From Candidatus Aegiribacteria sp. (GTDB taxonomy: Bacteria > Fermentibacterota > Fermentibacteria > Fermentibacterales > JCC-6), in assembly GCA_030642525.1 (NCBI GenBank), contig DAOWNO010000132.1, positions 1-6,311 of the forward strand: a DNA stretch of 6,311 nt, read 5' to 3'. Of the stretch, positions 1 to 6,043 are shown in pieces; position 1 is the stretch's first letter, and every line of letters starts with the position of its first letter. The notes beneath the pieces are model-generated. The model did not search any database, had not been told where the DNA came from, and worked only from the letters and a program-made list of their open reading frames with translations. A program made the position numbers and the translations under genes.

Positions 1-95
1 CTTATCCTCCCGGGTGAGAGAGGAGGCGGGACGTCACCTCCGGTGGAAACAGTTCTTTTCTGCAGTTCTTCCGGAATTGTCAATCGCAAAGTCAT
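1..95 (-). CDS. Partial hypothetical protein, N-terminal 31 residues
   Basis: This frame opens with ATG at 95-93 and stays open to the left edge, so only the N-terminus is visible. The peptide begins MTLRLTIPEELQKR and continues into a Gly/Pro-rich stretch (GGDVPPPLSPGR). The ATG lies 1 nt past the TAA stop of the upstream lipoprotein, and an AGAGG Shine-Dalgarno sits 7 nt before it inside the last lipoprotein codons. This is the arrangement of a translationally coupled operon partner. I do not recognise the family; 31 residues are too few, and no signal peptide or membrane segment is visible. A caution: a second SD-like GGGAGG lies on this strand at about 8-13, so another start could exist just beyond the window edge. 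In that case this stretch might be only a spacer between genes. Confidence 0.42.
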   Translation of the reverse strand, partial: MTLRLTIPEELQKRTVSTGGDVPPPLSPGRI

Positions 96-96
96 T

Positions 97-540
97 TTAC
101 ATCCTCTGGCCGTTCCAGATGAGTTCACTACCCGCGATATCCTGAATCCCCTGGAAAGAACTGAACTCCTCATTGAAGATGAAAGAGCCGGTGCCTTTCA
201 GTAAACCTTCTGAGTAAGTAAATTCCAGGACAATTCCATCAAGTTCACCATCAATGGATCCAAGAGGATAAACACCATTTACATGCCCTTGATTGTCAGT
301 GCTGAATTCCATTACCCCCATTGTTGTTGTCCAGGCTCCATCAGGTCCTTGAGCATTAATATTCTCTTCATTTTCTGAAGCCGTGAGAAGCGTATCTTCC
401 AACACGGCTTCGTCGGTAACCTCTGCAATACCGGATACAATCTCTTCCTCACGAGGAGAATCAGATTCTCCCGGAGCCGGCGATTCTCCGCAGGATATAA
501 GTAATACCAGACCTGATGCAATCATTAGAAACATACGCAT
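97..540 (-). CDS. Small secreted lipoprotein with acidic linker and C-terminal beta-rich domain
   Basis: The product has 147 residues. The N-terminus is a lipoprotein signal peptide: short basic start (MRM), hydrophobic core at residues 4-15 and lipobox L14-I15-S16-C17. Cys17 should be lipidated after signal peptidase II cleavage; Gly at +2 would favour the outer membrane in a Gram-negative cell. Residues 18-62 are a low-complexity, Glu/Asp/Ser/Pro-rich and probably disordered tether. Residues 65-147 look globular and beta-rich, with regularly spaced Gly-aromatic motifs (GAWTT, GHVNGVY, GSIDGELDG, LKGTGSF, SFQG, WNGQR). From memory this resembles a W...GxVxGxY...GxIxG...SFxG...WxGxR domain seen in bacterial secreted proteins, but I cannot name a family with certainty. 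The ATG at 540 is preceded by AGGAAGGA (549-556) with 8-nt spacing; Met3 is the only close alternative. It is probably the first gene of an operon with the frame at 1-95. The ligand or role is unknown. Confidence 0.85.
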   Translation of the reverse strand: MRMFLMIASGLVLLISCGESPAPGESDSPREEEIVSGIAEVTDEAVLEDTLLTASENEENINAQGPDGAWTTTMGVMEFSTDNQGHVNGVYPLGSIDGELDGIVLEFTYSEGLLKGTGSFIFNEEFSSFQGIQDIAGSELIWNGQRM

Positions 541-548
541 ATGAAAAA

Positions 549-556
549 TCCTTCCT
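549..556 (-). promoter_or_regulatory. Shine-Dalgarno of the lipoprotein gene
   Basis: The minus strand reads AGGAAGGA, then 8 nt, then the ATG at 540. It supports Met1 over the in-frame Met3 at 534, which would be 14 nt away. Confidence 0.7.
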
Positions 557-586
557 GTATTCTGCCGTCATTTGCTATAAAATATA

Positions 587-599
587 GTACACCTTGTAC
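587..599. promoter_or_regulatory. Operator-like inverted repeat GTACA-CCT-TGTAC
   Basis: This is a perfect 5-bp inverted repeat with a 3-bp spacer, in the divergent gap between the lipoprotein (minus) and the Tim44-like gene (plus). It lies just downstream of the minus-strand TATAAT box at 604-609, roughly over the expected transcription start of the lipoprotein. A repressor bound there would block that promoter. No regulator gene lies nearby and no known consensus is matched, so the function is inferred from position only. Confidence 0.3.
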
Positions 600-603
600 G
601 TCA

Positions 604-609
604 ATTATA
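604..609 (-). promoter_or_regulatory. Putative -10 box for the lipoprotein gene
   Basis: The minus strand carries a perfect TATAAT, predicting a start near 597 and a leader of about 57 nt. No good -35 hexamer is found at 16-18 bp upstream. A TTGACG on the same strand (599-604) partly overlaps this box and has no convincing -10 of its own at normal spacing. Confidence 0.35.
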
Positions 610-690
610 CGAAGTCTACTGAAATTCTTCTATGGACACTTACACGATAAGAATATACACTATGGTATTCAAGAGCTATCAGGGTTTTTC

Positions 691-698
691 AAGGAGGG
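691..698 (+). promoter_or_regulatory. Strong Shine-Dalgarno that fixes the GTG start at 704
   Basis: AAGGAGGG ends 5 nt before an in-frame GTG at 704-706. The in-frame ATGs at 632 and 662 lack such a site and would add 24 or 14 residues ahead of the signal peptide. The GTG start leaves a normal Sec signal sequence. Confidence 0.82.
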
Positions 699-703
699 TA
701 ATT

Positions 704-2608
704 GTGTTACTTCCCGGTCGAAACAGAAACGGGCTGTTACTGCTTTTAATAATTGCTGTTCTGCTCATTCTTACTTCAATTTCTTTCGCCAGAGCGGGAG
801 GCGGAGGAAGCTACGGGGGTTCCAGCGGTGGCGGAGGAAGCGGTGGCTCCGGCGGTTCAGGATACATTTTTTATCTTCTTATCCGACTTGCTATTCACAA
901 ACCACTGATTGGAATTCCACTGCTGATTGTAGTGGTCGTTCTGATGATAAAGTTCGGAAAGAAAGCAAAGGGAGGATTTGAAACTCACACAATTTCCCGT
1001 GCGAGGATACTGAACAGGCAACAGGAACAACAGAAGATGCAGGAGGCGCTGAACGCACTGAAGCTTCGCGATAAAGGGTTTACAAAGGAAGCTTTCCTCC
1101 AGAGAGCCAGTAAAGCCTTCATTGCCCTTCAGGAGGCATGGTCCAATCAGAATCTGGGAAAAGTAAATCAGTTCATTTCCGATGGAATAAATGAAAGATT
1201 CAGCCTGCAGATAGAAATGCAGAAAGCTGAGGGCTATCGCAACCTGATGGAAAACGTAGTTGTGCAGAGTTCAAAGATAGTAGGTGTTTTCAGCGATTCG
1301 CACTTTGACACCATCCATGTGGAAATCAACGCCAGAGCTGATGACTGTGATGTAAATCTTTCAACCGGAAAGAGAATCAGGAAAAATTCATCGGATTCAT
1401 TCACTGAATACTGGAGTTTCCTCCGAAAACCGGGTGCCCAGACTCTGCAAGGCAAAGGGCTTGTAGATGGATTCTGTCCAAACTGCGGAGCTGCGCTTGA
1501 ACTCAGCGATACGGGAAAATGCGCGAACTGTGACTCAATTCTGACAAGTGGCGAGTACGATTGGGTACTGGCAGAAATAACTCAATCCGTCGAGTGGAAC
1601 GTAGTGTCCGATATAACCATGATTCCGGGCCAGGAAAGCATGATGTCCCTGGATCCCGGATTTAACATCCAGCACATTGAAGACAGAACTTCTGTGATCT
1701 TCTGGCGTTTGATAAAATCCTGGTTCACAGGTGACGTTTCCGCTTCAAGAAAGATTGCTCTTCCCTCTTTCATCAAAGACTTCAGCAGGCAGATTGCAAA
1801 TACCGGGACTGATGAGGGATGGCTTTTCTTCAAGGATGCCGCCGTTGGAACGGTGGAAGTTCAAAGCATCATTCCGGGTACTCCCAACAGAATGGACAGA
1901 ATTGAGATTCTGATAAAATGGTCCGGCATTAACGCAAAGCGTAATACTGATGGGAGGATTCGATCAACAGGCCATAAAACAATCAGACCACAGATATACA
2001 CGCTGGTTCGAAAGCATGGAAGAAAAACATCTGTTGATAACAGTTTCCGTTCCTCACACTGTCCGGGCTGCGGCGCTCCGTACGAAGGAGGCAGCACCGG
2101 GAAATGCGACTACTGCGGGAGACCCCTGAACGATGGAAGCCAGACATGGGTTCTGGAATCGATACATCGTTTCTCTGCTTCGAGAATAACAACGAAAACC
2201 ACTGACATTCAGAGAACTGCTCTGGTTTCACCCGAAATTCTTCTTTCAGCCATGGTATCAGCCATGTACGCTGATGGTGTAGTAGATCCCAAGGAAATGA
2301 AAGCTCTCTCGACTTTCGCGAAAGCAAGAAGAATCCCTGAAGAGAAATTAGCCAGCATAATCCAGACTGTTTCATCCGGACAGGAAACACTCCCTGTTCC
2401 GCAGAATCAAAAGGAAGCAAGAGAAATTCTCGCAGCAATGGCAAGGGTAGTTCTCGCGGACGGAAAACTCTCAGGCGAGGAAAAGAACCTTCTTCAGAAA
2501 TTCGGCGAATCGCAGGGACTGGTCTGGGCTGATGTTAAACTCATAATTGCACAGCAGAAAGCCAGGCTCTATTCGGAGGCCAAACAGATTATAAAAGAAG
2601 CAAAATAG
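704..2608 (+). CDS. Membrane-anchored Tim44-like protein with two zinc ribbons and a TerB-like domain
   Basis: The product has 634 residues from the GTG start. In order it shows: a signal peptide (hydrophobic 11-28, ARA at 29-31); a Gly/Ser-only linker (32-53); a hydrophobic anchor (about 54-63 and 67-82) followed by basic residues; a short helical stretch (100-122); a Tim44-like domain (about 123-245, with the AFIALQEAW helix and EYWSFLRK end); zinc ribbon 1 (Cys258, 261, 273, 276); a second, more diverged Tim44-like module (about 318-440); zinc ribbon 2 (Cys453, 456, 468, 471); and a TerB-like helical domain (about 509-606) with two acidic motifs (ADGVVDPKE at 523-531 and ADGKLSGEE at 585-593). 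Tim44-like domains of mitochondrial import proteins contact membranes and protein partners. The bacterial role is not established, and I infer an envelope scaffold or transport-related function. The soluble part should be cytoplasmic if the signal segment stays as an anchor, but topology is uncertain. The gene converges on the ATPase gene with a 41-bp gap and no clear terminator. Confidence 0.85.
   Translation: MLLPGRNRNGLLLLLIIAVLLILTSISFARAGGGGSYGGSSGGGGSGGSGGSGYIFYLLIRLAIHKPLIGIPLLIVVVVLMIKFGKKAKGGFETHTISRARILNRQQEQQKMQEALNALKLRDKGFTKEAFLQRASKAFIALQEAWSNQNLGKVNQFISDGINERFSLQIEMQKAEGYRNLMENVVVQSSKIVGVFSDSHFDTIHVEINARADDCDVNLSTGKRIRKNSSDSFTEYWSFLRKPGAQTLQGKGLVDGFCPNCGAALELSDTGKCANCDSILTSGEYDWVLAEITQSVEWNVVSDITMIPGQESMMSLDPGFNIQHIEDRTSVIFWRLIKSWFTGDVSASRKIALPSFIKDFSRQIANTGTDEGWLFFKDAAVGTVEVQSIIPGTPNRMDRIEILIKWSGINAKRNTDGRIRSTGHKTIRPQIYTLVRKHGRKTSVDNSFRSSHCPGCGAPYEGGSTGKCDYCGRPLNDGSQTWVLESIHRFSASRITTKTTDIQRTALVSPEILLSAMVSAMYADGVVDPKEMKALSTFAKARRIPEEKLASIIQTVSSGQETLPVPQNQKEAREILAAMARVVLADGKLSGEEKNLLQKFGESQGLVWADVKLIIAQQKARLYSEAKQIIKEAK
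1409..2164 (+). repeat. Internal protein-level duplication (Tim44-like end plus zinc ribbon), copies offset by 195 codons
   Basis: Codons 236-292 (1409-1579) and 431-487 (1994-2164) of the Tim44-like gene align without gaps at an offset of exactly 195 residues. Within 258-292 against 453-487, 17 of 35 residues are identical: all four cysteines, the CPxCGA and TGKC motifs, and the following WVL..I. Upstream, RK at 241-242 matches RK at 436-437, and Trp146 falls close to Trp340 (offset 194). The DNA is no longer obviously similar, so the duplication is old. Confidence 0.75.
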
Positions 2609-2649
2609 CAGGGATGGATTTAAAGGAAATCTGATAGATCAATTCTCCT

Positions 2650-4041
2650 TCAGTTATCTGTTTCAGCACATGCTGTTATAATGTGTTCTCCTGAAATGAC
2701 TTCAGGATGGTTGATATTATTATCAAGTACAAACAACCTGTATCTTATGGTTTCTGCACCCGAAGCAAAGGGAGTGTGATTCACTTTATTTCGAAGGTCT
2801 CCGAGAAGGGGTTCAATATCTTTCAAGGATACCCGGAGTTTCACCTCGCCAATCAGAAGCTCCCTGGCATTCTCAGGATTTGCTGATACTACATCCAGTT
2901 CTATTCCACGTTCCCTCCTGCCGGACCACCAGCCTGAAGCGGGTCCCCAGCGCCGATCATCGATTGTCATCCGTGGCAGACTGATTCTTACAAGATCCTC
3001 CCACACATACCCAAGGAACTGATCCCAGGAGATTCTTATAGACTTCATCACAAGATCTTTGCCACCAGATTCGAGCAGCGACATTTCCGGTTCGACGAAC
3101 CGGAACCAGAAACGGAGAAAGGAATCCTTAACGTTATAATAGCTCAGCTTCGATTTAAGAAGTGACTGCCCGAAGGGTATTCGGCGTTCAACATAATTCA
3201 GTTCCTGAAGCCTTGAAAGTGGTCTTGAAATTGATGTAGCCTGCTTGCCAAGTCTCCCGGCTATTTCTGATATTCTGTGTGAACCTCTTCCAATCAGGGA
3301 CAATATTGATAACGGTTGTACTATATCTCTCATATCATCTAAAAGAAGTCTCTCAGGTTCTCTGTGAAATACTCCAAGTGGATCGAGAACTGTTTCTGAT
3401 ACTGCCTGCCACAGGTTATCGAAGTCTGACGCTATCTCCCAGTATCTTGGTATGCCCCCCCAGACGGCCCAGTTTTCGAGGGATTGGCGTGGAGTAGATG
3501 TGTTCAGTACATCCACGAGATATTTTATTCCCATCGGAGCGAGTCTGATAAGCTCAGAAGCTCTACCGTAAAGTGGTGCGGATGCATCAAGCAGGAGGCC
3601 CATCATCATTCTCTGAGATGATCCGCATATGGCAAAATGCCTTGTAGTATCATAATCACGATCAATGTGCTCCTGAAGTATTCCGGGCAACTCCGGTGCC
3701 TGTTCGACAATCCATGGAAACTCATCAAGCACAAGAACCGCACCCGGAGGAGCATCTTTGCACCATCGCCGGAGCAGTTCGTCCCAGCCGGGATATTCCA
3801 CTCTGTCAAATTCAGGCAGAAGCCTGGAAATATCCCTGGCCAGTAAGGCTAGTTGCACACTGCGCTCACGCTTTGCACCGGAATAGTAGACATGTGTGAT
3901 TGTTTTCAGAGATTCCCTCAACAAACGCGTTTTGCCACATCTTCTCCTGCCGTAAAGACAGACAAAAGAAGACCCCTTTCCGCTGAAAGCTTTTTCAAGC
4001 CTTTTCAATTCGCTGTGTCTGTTCAGAAAATCCAATCTCAT
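2650..4041 (-). CDS. Archaeal-type AAA ATPase with winged-helix and PD-(D/E)XK-like C-terminal domain (DUF234 type)
   Basis: The product has 463 residues. It opens with FLNRHSELKRL, the usual start of this STAND-like ATPase family. Walker A is GRRRCGKT at 31-38, Walker B is VLVLDEFPW with Asp106/Glu107, and a sensor-like ICGSSQRMM lies at 138-146. A winged-helix segment (ISEIAGRLGKQATSISRPLS, roughly 255-290) follows. The C-terminal part matches the DUF234 layout, with a PD-(D/E)XK-like core: Asp383 in IELDVVS and Glu399/Lys401 in GEVK. The ATP-binding motifs are intact. Nuclease activity is inferred from the residues only; the physiological role of the family is largely unknown. The ATG at 4041 has GAAAGG (4049-4054) 7 nt upstream. 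It is a monocistronic unit between unrelated genes, with an operator-like repeat cluster in its leader, which suits a mobile or autoregulated cassette. Family confidence is high, function low. Confidence 0.87.
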   Translation of the reverse strand: MRLDFLNRHSELKRLEKAFSGKGSSFVCLYGRRRCGKTRLLRESLKTITHVYYSGAKRERSVQLALLARDISRLLPEFDRVEYPGWDELLRRWCKDAPPGAVLVLDEFPWIVEQAPELPGILQEHIDRDYDTTRHFAICGSSQRMMMGLLLDASAPLYGRASELIRLAPMGIKYLVDVLNTSTPRQSLENWAVWGGIPRYWEIASDFDNLWQAVSETVLDPLGVFHREPERLLLDDMRDIVQPLSILSLIGRGSHRISEIAGRLGKQATSISRPLSRLQELNYVERRIPFGQSLLKSKLSYYNVKDSFLRFWFRFVEPEMSLLESGGKDLVMKSIRISWDQFLGYVWEDLVRISLPRMTIDDRRWGPASGWWSGRRERGIELDVVSANPENARELLIGEVKLRVSLKDIEPLLGDLRNKVNHTPFASGAETIRYRLFVLDNNINHPEVISGEHIITACAETDN

Positions 4042-4058
4042 GACATAACCTTTCTATT

Positions 4059-4079
4059 ATTATGTAGTAGTTACATAAT
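4059..4079. promoter_or_regulatory. Inverted repeat ATTATGTA-N5-TACATAAT in the ATPase leader
   Basis: Two perfect 8-bp arms (4059-4066 and 4072-4079) flank GTAGT. The repeat lies 18 bp upstream of the ATPase ATG and downstream of its likely -10 box, the usual place for a repressor site. Related TTATG half-sites lie nearby on the minus strand: TTATGC around 4090-4095 and TTATGT at 4043-4048, next to the start codon. As RNA it could also fold into a hairpin just upstream of the ribosome-binding site. Confidence 0.5.
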
Positions 4080-4103
4080 GTACCAGCTGCATAATAGCAA
4101 GAG

Positions 4104-4109
4104 ATTATA
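4104..4109 (-). promoter_or_regulatory. Putative -10 box for the ATPase gene
   Basis: The minus strand reads TGTATAAT with a perfect TATAAT. It predicts a start near 4097 and a leader of about 56 nt that would contain the inverted repeat at 4059-4079. The sequence 17 bp upstream (AACAGT) is a poor -35. Confidence 0.4.
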
Positions 4110-4190
4110 CAGAAATCCATGCCCTGACTGTTTCATTCTCCGAATGCTCAAGAATAGAATACTGTTTTCGCTACAGGAGATCACGTTTTA

Positions 4191-4199
4191 TGCTATACT
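4191..4199 (+). promoter_or_regulatory. Extended -10 promoter (TGCTATACT) on the plus strand, pointing toward 4261
   Basis: TGCTATACT fits the extended -10 pattern TGnTATAnT, which can work without a good -35; no clear -35 is present. Transcription would begin near 4206 and run into the tail of the glycosyltransferase gene in antisense. It is followed by a well-spaced ribosome-binding site and ATG at 4250-4263. Confidence 0.35.
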
Positions 4200-4260
4200 T
4201 ACTCTGCACCCTCATATCTATCAGGTTATGCAAATCTTTCGAAATACACGGAGATAAAAT

Positions 4261-4362
4261 ATGAATCAGTTCGCTCCGCCGGGTGGCAATGCGCGCATAT
4301 TGTCGCGGGGGAGGCTATCCACATGCATGAATCCGTCAGGTACCTCACCGATCATCTCGTAG
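4261..4362 (+). other. Short 33-codon frame with good initiation signals, antisense to the glycosyltransferase 3' end
   Basis: GGAG (4250-4253) is followed by 7 nt and ATG at 4261, then 33 codons ending in TAG at 4360-4362. The peptide (starting MNQFAPPGGNARILSRG) is not recognisable and mirrors the complementary strand of the glycosyltransferase C-terminus. It could be a true small protein, the initiation region of a gene lost by rearrangement, or chance. I favour a relic or chance over a functional protein. Confidence 0.2.
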
Positions 4363-5978
4363 ACGATAGTAAAGCCGGAGCGTGTTCTGTATACCTCTTC
4401 AAGAAAATCCGGAGGATCTATGATTTCCCATTCACGACCGTCGGGAGTTCTTCTCCACCTGTTTGACAATCTGGGTCTATAATAGCTGATGTCCCCGTCT
4501 ATAATAATGTATCGCACATTGTGTTCTTCGAGACAGGGCCATAGAAGCATCTCATAATCGTTTGGCATCGTCAGTGTAGGACGCCTGTATTTCCAGATGA
4601 ACAGTTCCGCAGTGGGAAATGTTACCACCCAGTCATCGGAAGAGCTGTTTTCAATAATCCATTCAGCAATTTCCTCAGCTTCGGCTGCTTTCTCTGATGA
4701 ATCCGCAATCAATAATGAACCAAGCGGCAAGGCAAATGGAACAATGAGAAGAATGCCTGCTATGACCGCAGTCCGTTTCCCGGTTATCTGAAGCAGCCTG
4801 CCCAGCCCCGCACATCCCAGAGCAATAACAATTACATTCAGAAAAGAAAGGTACCTTCCGCTATGCTCATGCAGTACAAGAACAGCCATGATCGGAAGAA
4901 CTGTTATCAGAGGGAGCAGCATTTTTCTTCGAAGGTTCCGGTTCCTTAAAGCAAGCAGCGCGAGAATCGCGAAACCGATGAGAGGCGGCTGCGCGAAAAT
5001 TTCACCCCTGTGCAATGTACCTGTTGTGATCGGTTCAAATATTCTCAGAAATCCCTTTGCGGTATATATCAATACGGCAGCAGGCCCCTGAAATCTGATC
5101 ATATCCGTGGGTCCCGGCACGCTTTCCCGGACTTCCCACGCAGCCCAGTGATTTTCGTTGAGAAGAAACATCCCGTTCTGTGAATAAGTCATCGAACCTA
5201 ACTTCTCATAGTTCCTTATGAACCAGGGCATGCAGACAAGCAGGAATACCAGCAGGAACAACAGAACTTTCAGGATCTTCCGGCTGCCGCCTCTGATAAG
5301 AATCCAGATACCTATTGAAAACGAAAGGATCATCCCCTGGGTTCTGACAAGATACGCCAGAGCGGATAGAACACCAAGCAGAACAACCTGTCTGAAGCTG
5401 ATTTTCCTCCCGTCCGCAGCCAGCAGGATCGTAAAGAACAAAGCAGTGAATAAAAGAAGGCTGTCAGGCTGTGTTGAATAGTGTATGAACAAAGGGTGTA
5501 TAGCCAGAACAAGCGTTGACAGCAGTGCTGGAATTACTCCGAAAATCTTTCTTGCCCAGTACCAGCACACCGCAAGACATACAAGTCCGATCAACAGTGA
5601 CAGCAGCTGTACGGGGAGAAATCCGGGTCCTGTAATCGTGAACAGTAATAGAATGAGCAGAGACATGATCGGCTGTCTGTTGCCTTCAGGCCTTATCGGA
5701 TCGAGTGATTGGTTGAAGAGGGTCCATTTTCTCATGGTTGAGAATCCGTTCCCATATCTGAGATTTTCCGCAATCTCAAGATTGGATGCCATACCATCCC
5801 CTGCCGGAATCGGATTATGAAAGATGACAACAAGTCGCAGAATCAGAGCCAGCATAAACAGTATGAGCAAAACTCTGGATTCGTTTTTTCTGATTCTTTC
5901 GGCGGATAGGTTTAACATTAAGTAAAGATACCAGAGAAAAAAGACGCTGTCACGGATTCGCTTTTCGCAGCCTTGCAT
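4266..5978 (-). CDS. Polytopic membrane glycosyltransferase, GT39/ArnT-like (GT-C fold, PMT_2-type)
   Basis: The product has 570 residues from the first ATG. Family hallmarks are a first transmembrane helix (36-53) followed by an outside loop with acidic residues (AGDGMASNLEIAENL, Asp61 and Glu68) and GNGF; RPEGNRQP at 96-103 before the next helix; HPLFIHYSTQPDSLLLF at 161-177; GVLSALAYLVRTQG at 202-215; and a PWFIRNY motif ending a further helix. There are roughly ten or more hydrophobic segments. About 145 C-terminal residues form a hydrophilic, probably periplasmic domain. Such enzymes transfer a sugar from a polyprenyl-phosphate donor to lipid or protein at the outer face of the inner membrane; substrates cannot be told here. 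The start is uncertain: neither ATG 5978 nor Met21 (5918) has a good Shine-Dalgarno, and starting at Met21 (550 residues) would lose nothing from the conserved fold. It is transcribed divergently from glnA, with no link in function. Confidence 0.88.
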   Translation of the reverse strand: MQGCEKRIRDSVFFLWYLYLMLNLSAERIRKNESRVLLILFMLALILRLVVIFHNPIPAGDGMASNLEIAENLRYGNGFSTMRKWTLFNQSLDPIRPEGNRQPIMSLLILLLFTITGPGFLPVQLLSLLIGLVCLAVCWYWARKIFGVIPALLSTLVLAIHPLFIHYSTQPDSLLLFTALFFTILLAADGRKISFRQVVLLGVLSALAYLVRTQGMILSFSIGIWILIRGGSRKILKVLLFLLVFLLVCMPWFIRNYEKLGSMTYSQNGMFLLNENHWAAWEVRESVPGPTDMIRFQGPAAVLIYTAKGFLRIFEPITTGTLHRGEIFAQPPLIGFAILALLALRNRNLRRKMLLPLITVLPIMAVLVLHEHSGRYLSFLNVIVIALGCAGLGRLLQITGKRTAVIAGILLIVPFALPLGSLLIADSSEKAAEAEEIAEWIIENSSSDDWVVTFPTAELFIWKYRRPTLTMPNDYEMLLWPCLEEHNVRYIIIDGDISYYRPRLSNRWRRTPDGREWEIIDPPDFLEEVYRTRSGFTIVYEMIGEVPDGFMHVDSLPRDNMRALPPGGAN

Positions 5979-6037
5979 GAACAGGCCAGCAGACTGTTCA
6001 TCCGTATTCAGTCCGGGTTGCGGATAATGCAGAATTG

Positions 6038-6043
6038 ATTATA
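6038..6043 (-). promoter_or_regulatory. Putative -10 box for the glycosyltransferase gene
   Basis: The minus strand reads a perfect TATAAT, giving a start near 6031 and a leader of about 53 nt to ATG 5978. The -35 region at normal spacing is weak (GTATTT). Its upstream end overlaps the palindrome at 6042-6059. Confidence 0.4.

Noticed and set aside
79..84. TTGACA on the minus strand as a promoter -35
   Set aside because: There is no -10-like hexamer at 16-18 bp downstream, and it lies inside the coupled reading frame.
632..703. N-terminal extension of the Tim44-like protein from ATG 632 or ATG 662
   Set aside because: Neither ATG has a Shine-Dalgarno. AAGGAGGG at 691-698 sits ideally before GTG 704, and that start gives a normal signal peptide.
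796..862. Gly/Ser-codon-rich tract as a DNA tandem repeat element
   Set aside because: The bases repeat only loosely (ggcggaggaagc-like units). It encodes the Gly/Ser linker typical of bacterial Tim44-like proteins.
541..981. Plus-strand 146-codon frame overlapping the divergent gap and the Tim44-like start
   Set aside because: It overlaps the well-supported Tim44-like gene in another frame, is Arg/Ser-rich with no domain sense, and has no ribosome-binding site.
1983..2444. Minus-strand 153-codon frame antisense to the Tim44-like gene
   Set aside because: It is a shadow of the real gene; the protein is unremarkable and lacks initiation signals, while the plus-strand frame carries zinc ribbons and TerB motifs.
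2617..2631. Hairpin GATTT-AAAGG-AAATC between the convergent genes as a terminator
   Set aside because: The stem is only 5 AT-rich base pairs and no T-tract follows on either strand.
4237..4244. TTTCGAAA palindrome near the glycosyltransferase 3' end as a terminator or operator
   Set aside because: It is an 8-bp palindrome without spacer or T-tract, short enough for chance. It shares CGAAATACA with the site at 6053, but a single 9-mer match is weak.
3853..4257. Plus-strand 134-codon frame across the ATPase start and intergenic gap
   Set aside because: Half lies antisense to the Walker A region of the ATPase, the composition is not protein-like, and there is no Shine-Dalgarno. The gap it crosses is better explained as promoter and operator DNA.
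5485..5820. Plus-strand 111-codon frame opposite the glycosyltransferase N-terminal region
   Set aside because: It mirrors transmembrane codons of the real gene and has no independent support.
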